This document shows, in pieces, positions 1 through 9,900 of a stretch of 64,000 nt of DNA. Below the pieces are notes generated by a model, which did not search any database, was not told the origin of the DNA, and saw nothing but the letters and a program-made list of their open reading frames with translations. The position numbers and the translations under genes are program-made. The stretch spans positions 1 through 64,000 of the forward strand of contig JADKBW010000008.1 of the NCBI GenBank assembly GCA_016714905.1. The letters run 5' to 3'. Every line of letters starts with the position of its first letter. Within the stretch, counting starts at the first letter, position 1. This DNA is from Flavobacterium sp. GTDB taxonomy: Bacteria; Bacteroidota; Bacteroidia; Flavobacteriales; Flavobacteriaceae.

Positions 1-1
1 A

Positions 2-1213
2 ATTAAAGCCGCTGAAAAAGCATTAAAAAACGGAAATAGTGCTGAAGCAATATCAGTCTTAACGCAAACAGAATCAACAATTGGAGCGGCAGAACCTGCA
101 GAAAAAGCACAATTCTACTTTGTGAAAGGAAACGCACATCTTGATCTTGCAAACAAAAAAGTTGAGTTGGCTAAAAATCTTTCATCTGCTGCCAAAGCCT
201 ACCAAGAGGTGTTGTCGATAGAAAAATCTTCAGGAAAATCAAAGTACACTTCTCAAGTGCAATCTTCTATCGCAGATATCAAAAATCAGTTAATTAATGG
301 AGCAGTAGATGCAGGAAATTCGAAAGACTATAAAACAGCGTCTAAGTTACTTTACCAATCTTATGAATTGGATAAGACCGATTTAGAAAAGTTATATTAT
401 GCAGGAAACTATGCACTAAATGGCGAGGACTATGATACCGCACTTGCCTACTACGAGGATCTGAAAAAGCAAAATTACTCGGGCGAAGGAATGGGATACT
501 ATGCAAAAAACGTCTTGAATGAGCAGGAAGAGTTTTTCGGGTCAACTACAGCGTCTAAAACGGATCGTGATACAAAAATTCGTCTAAAATTATACACCAG
601 TCCTAGAGACGAGAAAATTCCGTCAAAAAAAGGTGAAATCCTTAAAAACATTTCGTTAATCTTAGTACAACAAGGGAAGATTGATCAAGCCAAACAAGCT
701 TTAAGCGAAGCCAGAGCTGCAAATCCAGACGACACTTCCATCGCAATGACCGAAGCAAATGTGTACTTAGAATTGAACGATTTTGCCATGTATAAGAAAC
801 TGGTTACCGAAGTACTTGCAAAAAATCCAAATGATGCTGATTTGCTATATAATTTAGGAGTTATCGCTTCTAAAACAAGTGCAACAGAAGCCGAGGGTTA
901 TTATAAGAAAGCAATCGAAATCAATCCGAGCTTCACCAATGCTTATCTCAACTTAGCCATTCTCAAATTGGACGCCGACAAAAAAATCATTGAAGAAATG
1001 AACAAATTAGGAACCTCAGAGAAAGACAATAAACGTTATGACGTGTTGAAAAAACAAAGAAGCGATATGTTCAATTCTGCACTGCCATATCTAGAAAAAG
1101 CATTCGATTTGGATCCTAAAAATGAAGATGTTGGAACCACATTACTAAACGTTTACGGAGCACTTGAGATGACCGATAAGAAAAAGGCTTTAAAAGCGAA
1201 GCTAGGAAAATAA
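2..1213 (+). CDS. Tetratricopeptide-repeat protein, 5' end outside window
   Basis: The reading frame is open from base 2, so the N-terminus lies upstream of the window; the GTG at 122 is only an internal codon. The visible 403 codons are helical and show several TPR units, with typical alanine/tyrosine/proline spacing such as ADLLYNLGVIASKT and ALPYLEKAFDLDPKNEDV near the end. TPR proteins act as protein-protein scaffolds. A long insert rich in lysine and serine lies between repeats around codons 150-210. It ends in a strong terminator shared with the convergent peptidase gene. The partner and function cannot be read from this part of the protein. Confidence 0.85.
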   Translation: MKAAEKALKNGNSAEAISVLTQTESTIGAAEPAEKAQFYFVKGNAHLDLANKKVELAKNLSSAAKAYQEVLSIEKSSGKSKYTSQVQSSIADIKNQLINGAVDAGNSKDYKTASKLLYQSYELDKTDLEKLYYAGNYALNGEDYDTALAYYEDLKKQNYSGEGMGYYAKNVLNEQEEFFGSTTASKTDRDTKIRLKLYTSPRDEKIPSKKGEILKNISLILVQQGKIDQAKQALSEARAANPDDTSIAMTEANVYLELNDFAMYKKLVTEVLAKNPNDADLLYNLGVIASKTSATEAEGYYKKAIEINPSFTNAYLNLAILKLDADKKIIEEMNKLGTSEKDNKRYDVLKKQRSDMFNSALPYLEKAFDLDPKNEDVGTTLLNVYGALEMTDKKKALKAKLGK

Positions 1214-1230
1214 CAAAGTACAAATCCAAA

Positions 1231-1262
1231 AAAAAAGCCTGTCATCATTGACAGGCTTTTTT
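1231..1262. terminator. Bidirectional intrinsic terminator
   Basis: A perfect stem AGCCTGTCA / TGACAGGCT closes a TCAT loop and is flanked by an A run on the left and a T run on the right, so it can stop transcription from both the TPR gene and the convergent NlpC/P60 gene. Confidence 0.85.
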
Positions 1263-2022
1263 ATATCATTTTCTTTATGACACGAAGTTTATGCGTATGT
1301 CGATTGGTCTCTGCATTGTAAATCCCCAAATGATCCAAGCGATCTATTCTAACCTTTCCACTAGAATGGATGATATAATTATTATCCATAATAATTCCTA
1401 CGTGAATAATTTTTCCTTCTTCATTATCGAAAAAAGCCAAATCTCCTGGTTCGCTTTCTTCAATAAAACTCAAAGCTTCTCCTTCGGTGGCTTGCTGCGA
1501 TGCATCTCTTTTCAAATGATAACCATTTAATTTGTAAACCATCTGCGTAAAACCGGAACAATCAATGCCAAAAGGTGTTTTTCCGCCCCACAAATAAGGC
1601 GCATTCAAATACATAAAAGATGTATTAATCAAATTCGATTTGGGCTTGACACCGCTAATTTTCATTCCTTCAAAATCAAAACCAGCGATATTAATCTCAC
1701 TGTGATTCAAGAAAGATAAGGAAGCGCCGAGCGGAATGGGCATCAATAAATTATTAGGAGAGGTAATATATTCAACCAAATCCGAATTTAAGATAATGGC
1801 ATCTTTCGTCAGTTGCAAATACTGCTCCTCTACAATCGGTTGATACTGCTTCACATCAATCCATCCTTCATAACCATCAAACTGCAATCGAATTCTAGCC
1901 CATTGCTTTTCCGTCGATAAAACTTCAAAATGCTCTCCAAACAAGACTTGAGAAACGATTTCGCTTCTGTCACTTGGCTCGGCCCGCAATGGAATAATAG
2001 CTAAATTACAAATTCCAAACAT
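1261..2022 (-). CDS. NlpC/P60 family cysteine peptidase with SH3 domain
   Basis: A 253-residue protein. An SH3-like region (about residues 1-60, with YEGWIDVKQYQ) precedes a C-terminal NlpC/P60 domain. The catalytic cysteine is Cys155 in FGIDCSGF and the histidine is His207 in KIIHVGIIMD. Family members cut the gamma-D-glutamyl-diamino acid bond in peptidoglycan stem peptides. No clear signal peptide is seen in front of the SH3 region, so it may act on cytoplasmic turnover peptides, as some recycling enzymes do; this is inference. It starts at ATG 2022 and stands alone, with a dispersed repeat upstream. Confidence 0.88.
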   Translation of the reverse strand: MFGICNLAIIPLRAEPSDRSEIVSQVLFGEHFEVLSTEKQWARIRLQFDGYEGWIDVKQYQPIVEEQYLQLTKDAIILNSDLVEYITSPNNLLMPIPLGASLSFLNHSEINIAGFDFEGMKISGVKPKSNLINTSFMYLNAPYLWGGKTPFGIDCSGFTQMVYKLNGYHLKRDASQQATEGEALSFIEESEPGDLAFFDNEEGKIIHVGIIMDNNYIIHSSGKVRIDRLDHLGIYNAETNRHTHKLRVIKKMI

Positions 2023-2049
2023 GAAGGTTATTTAAATATTTTGAATTTT

Positions 2050-2134
2050 AAGAAGCGGAAACCTGCTTTCCACTTTATCTTTTGCGTCGAACAACGCCAC
2101 AAAAGGATGCCGTTACAATCAGGGCTAGGGCATT
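2050..2134 (+). repeat. Dispersed intergenic hairpin repeat, copy A
   Basis: The block contains CTTTATCTTTTGCG, then CACAAAAGGATGCCG, then ATCAGGGCTAGGGCA. The same ordered modules recur at 26399, 44876 and, inverted, at 55826. The two AT/GC arms ATCTTTT and AAAAGGAT can pair around the GC-containing middle. It lies between the start regions of the NlpC/P60 gene and the 3' end of the thiolase gene and has no open frame of note. Confidence 0.7.
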
Positions 2135-2171
2135 CGATTTACCACCAACACTGATCAATAGCAATTAATTT

Positions 2172-3350
2172 TTAATTTCTTTCAATTACAATTGCTGAAG
2201 CACCACCACCGCCATTACAAATCGCTGCGGCTCCAATTTTCCCGTTGTTTTGGGCTAGCACATTAATCAAAGTGATGATGATTCTCACTCCTGAACAACC
2301 TAATGGATGTCCTAATGAAACCGCTCCACCATTCACATTCACTTTATCATTATCCAATCCTAAAATCTGTGCATTTGCCAAACCAACTACTGAAAAAGCT
2401 TCATTAAATTCGAAGAAATCTACATCGCTCAATTGCAAACCGGCTTTGTCTAGTGCTTTTGGTAATGCTTTAGCAGGAGCAGTGGTAAACCATTTTGGCT
2501 CCTGTGCCGCATCTGCATAACTTACAATCGTAGCAAGAGGTTTCAATCCCATGGCTTTCGCTTTATCTTCACTCATCAAAATCACAGCTCCAGCTCCATC
2601 ATTAATTGTAGAAGCATTAGCGGCAGTAACCGTTCCTTCTTTTGTAAATGCTGCATTCAAAGACGGAATCTTATCCAATTTTACATTGGTGTATTCCTCA
2701 TCTTTCGTTACCATCACTGGTTCACCGCGTCTTTGAGGCACGGCAACTGGCACAACTTCATTGTCAAATTTTCCTGCTTCCCAAGCTTTAGCAGAACGCT
2801 CGTAGGATTGAACAGCAAAAGCATCTTGCTGCTCTCGGGTTATTTTATATTCTGTTGCACACAAATCTGCCGAAACACCCATGGCATTGTTGTCATAAGC
2901 ATCTTGCAATCCATCTTTTTGCATTCCGTCTATCATTGAGGTTGGACCGAATTTCACTCCATTTCGTAAATGCACGTAGTGTGGAATCATACTCATATTT
3001 TCCATACCACCAGCAACAATGATTTCTGCATCTCCAGCCATGATTGCTTGTGCGCCTTGCATCACCGCTTTCATTCCAGAAGCACAAACTTTATTTACCG
3101 TTGTAGCAATAACTGTATTTGGTAGTCCAGCGTATAATGCAGCCTGTCTTGCTGGAGCTTGACCAACACCTGCTTGAACTACATTTCCCATAATTACCTC
3201 ATCAACTAAATTAGGATCTAAATTGATTTTACTTAAAGCTCCCTTGATAGCCGCTGCCCCTAAATGTGGCGCACTAACAGTTGACAAAGCGCCCATAAAA
3301 CTTCCAATTGGAGTTCTTGCTGCCGATACGATAACTACTTTTTTGTTCAT
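2172..3350 (-). CDS. Acetyl-CoA C-acyltransferase (thiolase)
   Basis: A full-length thiolase of 392 residues. It shows the nucleophilic Cys89 in NKVCASGMKAV, His348 in SLGHPLGCSG and the C-terminal Cys378 in AICNGGGGAS, which together form the thiolase active site. The enzyme either condenses two acetyl-CoA or cleaves 3-ketoacyl-CoA in beta-oxidation; the sequence alone does not separate the AtoB-type from the FadA-type role. No beta-oxidation partner genes lie beside it. The ATG at 3350 fits family length. The gene points away from the tRNA cluster. Confidence 0.93.
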   Translation of the reverse strand: MNKKVVIVSAARTPIGSFMGALSTVSAPHLGAAAIKGALSKINLDPNLVDEVIMGNVVQAGVGQAPARQAALYAGLPNTVIATTVNKVCASGMKAVMQGAQAIMAGDAEIIVAGGMENMSMIPHYVHLRNGVKFGPTSMIDGMQKDGLQDAYDNNAMGVSADLCATEYKITREQQDAFAVQSYERSAKAWEAGKFDNEVVPVAVPQRRGEPVMVTKDEEYTNVKLDKIPSLNAAFTKEGTVTAANASTINDGAGAVILMSEDKAKAMGLKPLATIVSYADAAQEPKWFTTAPAKALPKALDKAGLQLSDVDFFEFNEAFSVVGLANAQILGLDNDKVNVNGGAVSLGHPLGCSGVRIIITLINVLAQNNGKIGAAAICNGGGGASAIVIERN

Positions 3351-3585
3351 GATGGTGAAAATATTTATTTATTCGCTGCGAATTTAATCATTTTCAAGAA
3401 ATAGTAAATTACATTTCCGATATTATTAAATAATGAATTCCGGTCGACTTAGGAGAATAACCCATTTTGTAAAGAAATTTTGCTTGTCATTCTATAATTC
3501 CTTCCATTATTTTTTGCGAAAAAATAGCTATGCATTTGATTGTTAATGATTTTAAAATGGAAGTAAAAAAAAACATTCTAATAAT

Positions 3586-3616
3586 TTGTAAAATATAGAA
3601 TAGAAAGTTACATTTG
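3586..3616 (+). promoter_or_regulatory. Bacteroidetes-type promoter of the tRNA cluster
   Basis: TTG at 3586-3588, a 20-base spacer and TACATTTG at 3609-3616 match the Bacteroidetes sigma consensus TTG-N19/20-TAnnTTTG closely. Transcription would begin about 3621-3624, some 30 bases before tRNA-Ser. The 235 AT-rich bases between this site and the thiolase start hold nothing else that I can recognise. Confidence 0.7.
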
Positions 3617-3650
3617 CAACCGCTTAAATGCATACACGTTCTTTAAGTTT

Positions 3651-3737
3651 GGAGAGTTGCCTGAGTGGCCGAAAGGACATGTTTGCTAAACATGCGTATG
3701 GGAAACTGTACCAAGGGTTCGAATCCCTTACTCTCCG
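3651..3737 (+). tRNA. tRNA-Ser(GCT)
   Basis: An 87-base class II tRNA. Acceptor arms GGAGAGT and ACTCTCC pair fully. The anticodon stem CATGT/ACATG encloses TTGCTAA, giving anticodon GCT at 3685-3687 (codons AGC/AGT). A long variable arm and the T-loop GGTTCGAATCC are present. CCA is not encoded. Confidence 0.95.
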
Positions 3738-3753
3738 CTGTTTTGTTTTTTTT

Positions 3754-3828
3754 CGGGGTGTAGCGTAGCCCGGTTATCGCGCCTGCTTTGGGAGCAGGAG
3801 GCCGCAGGTTCGAATCCTGCCACCCCGA
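3754..3828 (+). tRNA. tRNA-Pro(TGG)
   Basis: Acceptor CGGGGTG pairs with CACCCCG. The anticodon stem CCTGC/GCAGG encloses TTTGGGA, giving anticodon TGG at 3789-3791 (proline CCN). The T arm is GCAGG-TTCGAAT-CCTGC. It lies 16 bases after tRNA-Ser, so the two are probably co-transcribed. Its 3' end is repeated exactly 158 bases downstream. Confidence 0.95.
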
Positions 3829-3989
3829 CAAATAAAAGTCCTTTTGTGCAACAAATGGATTCTATGATTTTAAAATTATGAATGCATTCAATAATTTTAA
3901 AAGCTTAAAAAACAATAGCCGAAAGGCGTAGGACTTTGGTTTGGTTTTAAAACCAACAGGATCATAAAATAATCCTGCCACCCCGACAA
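3813..3989 (+). repeat. 19-bp direct repeat of the tRNA-Pro 3' end and the spacer between copies
   Basis: AATCCTGCCACCCCGACAA occurs at 3813-3831, as the 3' end of tRNA-Pro, and again at 3971-3989. The 139 AT-rich bases between them have no gene. Just before the second copy, CAGGATCATAAAATAATCCTG forms a T-arm-like hairpin, so the second copy is either the tail of a decayed tRNA-Pro copy or an attachment-site scar left by recombination at the tRNA 3' end. Confidence 0.75.
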
Positions 3990-4023
3990 TCAAACTTTTC
4001 CATTTAAGTTTTAAAAGAAAAAT

Positions 4024-4097
<74 letters not shown>

Positions 4098-4102
4098 CAA
4101 AA

Positions 4103-4128
4103 AGCCTTTCGTTTCGAAAGGCTTTTTT
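4103..4128 (+). terminator. Terminator of the tRNA cluster
   Basis: Stem AGCCTTTCG / CGAAAGGCT around TTT, followed by six T, starting five bases after tRNA-Arg. Confidence 0.85.
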
Positions 4129-4149
4129 GTTTTATTTTTTTTAGAAACA

Positions 4150-4180
4150 AAAAAAGGCTGTAACGATAAGTTACAGCCTT
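4150..4180 (-). terminator. Terminator of the three-repeat DUF4397 gene
   Basis: Stem AAGGCTGTAAC / GTTACAGCCTT, followed on the minus strand by a T run, 21 bases past the stop codon. Nearly the same stem ends the neighbouring paralog at 6912-6946, so the terminator appears to have been duplicated with the gene. Confidence 0.85.
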
Positions 4181-4200
4181 CAAAATATTTATTCAAATCG

Positions 4201-6606
4201 TTAGTTCTTACTAACAATAAACTTTTGTTTGAAAGGTTTGTTGTCAATCAATAAGTCTAACACATATAAACCGTTAGAAAGATTTGAAACATCAATACTG
4301 TTTTCTACTTTGTTTATTGATTTTACAGCACGTCCGCTGATATCTATAACTTGTCCAGAAACTGTTTCGAATGAAAAAGGAATGTTGATATTTAATACTT
4401 CTGAAGTTGGATTTGGGAAAACCGCAACAGTTGAGAAGTCAAAACTTTGTGAACTTAAAGGAATAGCAGGTAAAGCAATCATGTTACCTCCTGAAGCCAA
4501 TGCAACATATAATCCAAAAGCCGGACCATCACTATTAACAGCTGGGTTCAAGAACCCACTAGCAACAACCGTTAATGCCGCTCCTTGTAATCCTAAAGTA
4601 TTCAAAGGAGCACTGTATCTAGCAACTGTAACAGTCCCTGTAGCATCTTTCACATCTAAAACGTAATCTGCGGTTGGCAATTCTAAATAAGCTGAATTAA
4701 AATTTGGAAATGAAATATCATCTACAATAGTTCCCGCTGGAACACTTGACTCAACAACATCTACCGTTGGCGCATCTGTAGAACCATGGTTTACCAAAAC
4801 ATCTGTATTCGCAGCATTAGATGAGGCTTCTCTTCCTTGTGCGAAAATAGATAAGCCAAATGGCTGAGATGGTGTGTATCCTGTTGCACTTACAATTCCA
4901 TTTGCAACTATAACATAAGTTTCACCCGCTGTTAATGTTGGTGCAATGTTGTAAATACTTTGTGCTACTGAGGTACTTACACTCGGCGCAATATCGATTT
5001 GAATCGGTGTTCCCGCTGGAGCATCAATAAAAGGAGTAGCAGTTCTGAAGGCGAAATCATTCAATAAAAGGTCTCCATTTAAATACACGTCAACCAAAGC
5101 TGCTGCTGCATCTGCTGAATTATGAATAACTTGAACTCTAGCAGTTGTCGGAGGAGTTACCAATGGTAACGGGATTAATGCACCTCCAGAAGCAAGTGCA
5201 ACATACAAACCAAATGCTGGTCCGTCGCTGTTAACAGCTGGGTTTAAAAAACCACTAGCCACTACCGTTAATGCTGCACCTTGCAAGTTTAATGTGGCAA
5301 GTGGTGCTGCATAAGTAGCCACCGTAACTGTTCCAGTAGCATCTTTAACATCTAAAACGTAATTAGCGGTTGGCAATTCTAGATAAGCTGAATTAAAATT
5401 TGGAAATGAAATATCATCTACAATAGTTCCCGCTGGAACGCTGGTTTCAACAACATCTACAGTTGGCGCATCTGTAGAACCATGGTTTACCAAAACATCG
5501 GTATTGCCGGCATTAGATGAAGCTTCTCTTCCTTGTGCAAAAACAGATAATCCAAAAGGCTGTGCAGGAGTATATCCAGTTGGGCTAACAATTCCATTTG
5601 CAACTAAAACATAAGTTTCACCTGCTGTTAAGGTTGGAGCAATGTTGTAAATACTTTGTGCAACAGATGTACTTGTACTTGGCGCAATATCAATTTGTAT
5701 TGGTGTTCCTGCTGGAGCATCAACGAAAGGAGTAGCAGTTCTAAAAGCGAAATCGTTCAATAACAGATCACCGTTCACATATACATCTACCAATGCTGCT
5801 GCTGCATCTGCTGAATTATGAATAACTTGAACTCTAGCAGTTGGAGGAGGAGTTACCAAAGGTAATGGAATTAATGCACCACCTGACGCTAAAGCAACAT
5901 ACAAACCGAATGCAGGTCCGTCGCTGTTAACTGCTGGGTTTAAAAAACCACTAGCCACAACAGTTAATGCTGCACCTTGCAAGTTTAATGTGGCAAGTGG
6001 CGCTCCATAAGTAGCCACCGTAACTGTTCCTGTAGCGTCTTTAACCGCTAACACATAATCTGCTGTTGGAAATTCCAAATAACCAGAACTAAAACTTGGA
6101 TAAGAAATATCATCTACAATGGTACCAGCTGGAACACTAGTTTCAACAACGTCAACTGTTGGAGCGTCCGTAGAACCATGATTTACCAAAATATCGGTAG
6201 AAGTTGCAAAAGTTGCAGTTTCTCTTCCTTGTGCGAAAACAGAAAGTCCGAATGGTTGTGCAGGAGTATATCCAGTAGCACTTACAATTCCATTTGCAAC
6301 AACGACATAGGTTTCACCTGACGTTAATGTTGGAGCAATGTTATAAATACTTTGTGCAACAGAAGTACTTGTACCTGGAGCGATGTCGATTTGAATTGGC
6401 ACACCTGCTGGTGCATCAATAAATGGTGTAGCAGTTCTAAACGCAAAATCGTTTAACAGAATAGTTCCATTTAAATAAACATCGACCACAGCTGCTGCTG
6501 CATCGGCTGAATTGTGAATAACTTGAACTCTAGCTGTTTGTGCTAGTGATGCATGTGCGCTAAACAAAGCGACACCTGCGACGAATAAGTGAGTAAATTT
6601 TTTCAT
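4201..6606 (-). CDS. Secreted DUF4397 repeat protein with T9SS sorting domain (three repeats)
   Basis: An 801-residue secreted protein. The start is set at ATG 6606, where a signal peptide MKKFTHLFVAGVALFSAHASL begins; an in-frame upstream start at 6639 would bury it. Three near-identical units of about 232 residues follow. Each has two DUF4397-like halves, one opening ARVQVIHNSADAAAA and the other NTDVLVNHGSTDAPTVDVVE. The last 75 residues (FPNPTSEVLNINIPF to KQKFIVSKN) form a type A T9SS sorting domain, so it should be exported through the outer membrane and anchored or released at the surface. DUF4397 has no firmly assigned function; an adhesive or structural surface role is inference. It is a tandem paralog of the next gene. 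Confidence 0.9.
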   Translation of the reverse strand: MKKFTHLFVAGVALFSAHASLAQTARVQVIHNSADAAAAVVDVYLNGTILLNDFAFRTATPFIDAPAGVPIQIDIAPGTSTSVAQSIYNIAPTLTSGETYVVVANGIVSATGYTPAQPFGLSVFAQGRETATFATSTDILVNHGSTDAPTVDVVETSVPAGTIVDDISYPSFSSGYLEFPTADYVLAVKDATGTVTVATYGAPLATLNLQGAALTVVASGFLNPAVNSDGPAFGLYVALASGGALIPLPLVTPPPTARVQVIHNSADAAAALVDVYVNGDLLLNDFAFRTATPFVDAPAGTPIQIDIAPSTSTSVAQSIYNIAPTLTAGETYVLVANGIVSPTGYTPAQPFGLSVFAQGREASSNAGNTDVLVNHGSTDAPTVDVVETSVPAGTIVDDISFPNFNSAYLELPTANYVLDVKDATGTVTVATYAAPLATLNLQGAALTVVASGFLNPAVNSDGPAFGLYVALASGGALIPLPLVTPPTTARVQVIHNSADAAAALVDVYLNGDLLLNDFAFRTATPFIDAPAGTPIQIDIAPSVSTSVAQSIYNIAPTLTAGETYVIVANGIVSATGYTPSQPFGLSIFAQGREASSNAANTDVLVNHGSTDAPTVDVVESSVPAGTIVDDISFPNFNSAYLELPTADYVLDVKDATGTVTVARYSAPLNTLGLQGAALTVVASGFLNPAVNSDGPAFGLYVALASGGNMIALPAIPLSSQSFDFSTVAVFPNPTSEVLNINIPFSFETVSGQVIDISGRAVKSINKVENSIDVSNLSNGLYVLDLLIDNKPFKQKFIVSKN

Positions 6607-6636
6607 AATTGTTTGTTTTTTTTTGTAATTAATGGT

Positions 6637-6644
6637 CAAATATA
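6637..6644 (-). promoter_or_regulatory. Probable -7 element for the three-repeat DUF4397 gene
   Basis: Minus-strand TATATTTG matches TAnnTTTG and lies about 30 bases before the chosen ATG at 6606, which supports that start over the one at 6639. No well-spaced TTG is seen upstream. Confidence 0.45.
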
Positions 6645-6911
6645 GTTTACTCTTTTTAAATAAACATTAAACAAAACAATGTTTGTATTTATTTTAACCA
6701 TTGTGAAATAATGTTAAAGCGTTGATTATTAAAAGTTAACGATAAGCGCACTATTTTAAAAGCATTGGCACTAATTATAAAAGCATTACTTTTAAACAAT
6801 GCTTAAATTATTCTATAAGCAATTGAAAGAACTTCCTTATGATACAAGTAATCTAGAAAAATTACTACAACTTAAAATTATTTAATAAAAGTGTTCGACC
6901 TTTATTCCCAT

Positions 6912-6946
6912 AAAAAAAGGCCGTAACGCAAACGTTACAGCCTTTT
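6912..6946 (-). terminator. Terminator of the six-repeat DUF4397 gene
   Basis: Stem AAAAGGC-C-GTAACG / CGTTAC-A-GCCTTTT with one mismatch around CAAA; a T run follows on the minus strand. It starts 24 bases past the rejoined stop at 6970. The rest of the gap 6645-6911 is AT-rich and I see nothing else in it. Confidence 0.8.
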
Positions 6947-6969
6947 GTATAAAGAAGGTACTTAACTTA

Positions 6970-9900
6970 TTATTTTTTGCTTACCACAATCTTTTGTTGA
7001 AATGGCTTATTATCTATCGTTAAATTGATGATATACATACCGTTCGCAAGACTAGAGACATCAAGATTAATATCTCCTTTACTTAATGATTTTATTGTTC
7101 TTCCACTCATATCCGTTAAGGTTCCCGAAAAGTATATACGAAAGGAACATGAATCTTTAATAAATCCGAAACTGGGTTTGGTGATACAGCCACTAAAGAA
7201 GTATTAAAGTTCTCTGTGCTTAAAGGTGCGAAAGGCAGCGGGATCAAATTTCCTCCACTTGCTAAGGCAACCCATAATCCAAATGTTGGTCCATCACTAT
7301 TTTGAGTAGGATCTAAGAATCCGCTTGCTACTACTGTAATTGCTTGACCTTGCAAGTTCAAACTTTCGAGCGGTGCACTATACGAAGCCACTGTATTTGT
7401 CCCTGTTGCATCTCTGACATCTATAATATAATTTGAGGTAGGCAACTCTAAGTACGCTGAATTGAAGTTTGGAAATGAAATATCATCAACAATTGTTACG
7501 TTTGGTATACCAACATTTACTATATCCACTGTTGGTGCATCGGTAGATCCATGATTTACCAAAACATCTGTGTTAGCAGCATTTGATGCTGTTTCTCTTC
7601 CTTGCGCAAAAACTGATAATCCAAAAGGTTGTGATGGTGTGTATCCTGTTGCACTTACAATTCCGTTAGCAACCAACACATAAGTTTCTCCTTCTGTTAA
7701 CGTTGGAGCAATATTGAAAATACTCTCTGCAACTGAAGTACTCGTGCTTGGCGCAATATCTATTTGAATTGGCGTTCCTGCTGGCGCATCAATAAATGGA
7801 GTAGCAGTTCTAAAAGCGAAATCATCTAATAAAATAGTTCCATTTAAATATACATCTACCACAGCTGCAGCAGCATCTGCTGAGTTATGAATGACTTGAA
7901 CTCGAGCTGTTGGAGCAGGTGGCGTAACCAATGGCAATGGAATTAAATTTCCTCCACTTGGTAAAGCAACCCACAATCCAAATACTGGTCCATTGCTATT
8001 TTGAGTCGGATCAAAAAATCCACTTGCTACTACTGTCAATGCTGTTCCTTGCAATCCTAAAGTTGCTAATGGTGCCGAATAAGTAGCCACAACTACAGAT
8101 CCAGTTGCATCAGTAACATCTAACGTATAATCTGCCGTTGGCAATTCTAAATATGCTGAATTAAAGTTTGGAAATGAAATATCATCTACAATAGTTCCAG
8201 CTGGAACACTTGTTTCAACAACGTCTACTGTTGGCGCATCAGTTGAACCGTGATTTACCAATACATCTGTATTAGCAGCATTCGAAGCTGTTTCTCTTCC
8301 TTGAGCGAAAACTGATAATCCAAAAGGTTGTGATGGTGTGTATCCTGTTGCACTTACAATTCCGTTCGCAACTAAAACATAAGTTTCTCCCTCTGTTAAT
8401 GTTGGGGCAATATTAAAAATACTCTCTGCAACTGAAGTACTCGTACTTGGTGCAATATCTATTTGAATTGGAGTACCTGCTGGCGTATCAATAAATGGCG
8501 AAGCAGTTCTAAAAGCGAAATCATCTAATAAAAGGTCTCCATTTAAATAGACATCTACCAAAGCTGCAGCGGCATCTGCTGAGTTATGAATGACTTGAAC
8601 TCGAGCTGTTGGAGGAGGTGGTATAACCAATGGCAATGGAATTAAATTTCCTCCACTTGGTAAAGCAACCCACAATCCAAATACTGGTCCATTGCTATTT
8701 TGAGTCGGATCAAAAAATCCACTTGCTACTACTGTCAATGCTGTTCCTTGCAATCCTAAAGTTGCTAATGGTGCCGAATAAGTAGCCACAACTACAGATC
8801 CAGTTGCATCAGTAACATCTAACGTATAATCTGCCGTTGGCAATTCTAAATATGCTGAATTGAAGTTTGGAAATGAAATATCATCTACAACAGTTCCAGC
8901 TGGAACGCTTGTTTCAACAACATCTACTGTTGGCGCATCGGTAGATCCGTGATTTACCAATATATCTGTATTTGACAGCATTTGAAGCGGTTTCTCTTCC
9001 TTGTGCAAAAACGGATAATCCAAATGGTTGTGATGGTGTGTATCCTGTTGCACTTACAATTCCGTTAGCAACTAAAACATAAGTTTCTCCCTCTGTTAAT
9101 GTTGGGGCAATATTAAAAATACTCTCTGAAACCGAAGTACTCGTGCTTGGCGCAATATCTATTTGAATTGGCGTTCCTGCTGGCGCATCAATAAATGGAG
9201 TAGCAGTTCTAAAAGCGAAATCATCTAATAAAAGGTCTCCATTTAAATAGACATCTACCAAAGCTGCAGTGGCATCTGCTGAGTTATGAATGACTTGAAC
9301 TCGAGCTGTTGGAGGAGGTGGTATAACCAATGGCAATGGAATTAAATTTCCTCCACTTGGTAAAGCAACCCATAATCCAAATGCTGGTCCATTGCTATTT
9401 TGAGTCGGATCTAAGAATCCACTTGCTACTACTGTCAATGCTGTTCCTTGCAATCCTAAAGTTGTTAAAGGTGCCGAATAAGTAGCCACAACAACAGATC
9501 CAGTTGCATCAGTAACATCTAACGTATAATCTGCCGTTGGCAATTCTAAATAAGCTGAATTGAAGTTTGGAAACGAAATGTCATCTACAACAGTTCCAGC
9601 TGGAACACTTGTTTCAACAACATCTACTGTTGGCGCATCGGTAGATCCGTGATTTACCACTATATCTGTATTCGCAGTATTTGATGCTGTTTCTCTTCCT
9701 TGTGCAAAACGGATAATCCAAATGGTTGTGATGAGTGTATCCTGTTGCACTTACAATTCCGTTAGCAACCAATAAATATGTTTCTCCATCTATTAATGTT
9801 GGGGCAATATTAAAAATACTCTCTGCAACTGAAGTACTCGCACTTGGCGCAATATCTATTTGAATTGGAGTACCTGCTGGCGTATCAATAAATGGCGAAG

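Noticed and set aside
1291..1530. Plus-strand frame inside the NlpC/P60 gene
   Set aside because: It is antisense to a gene with full family motifs and has no leader or homology.
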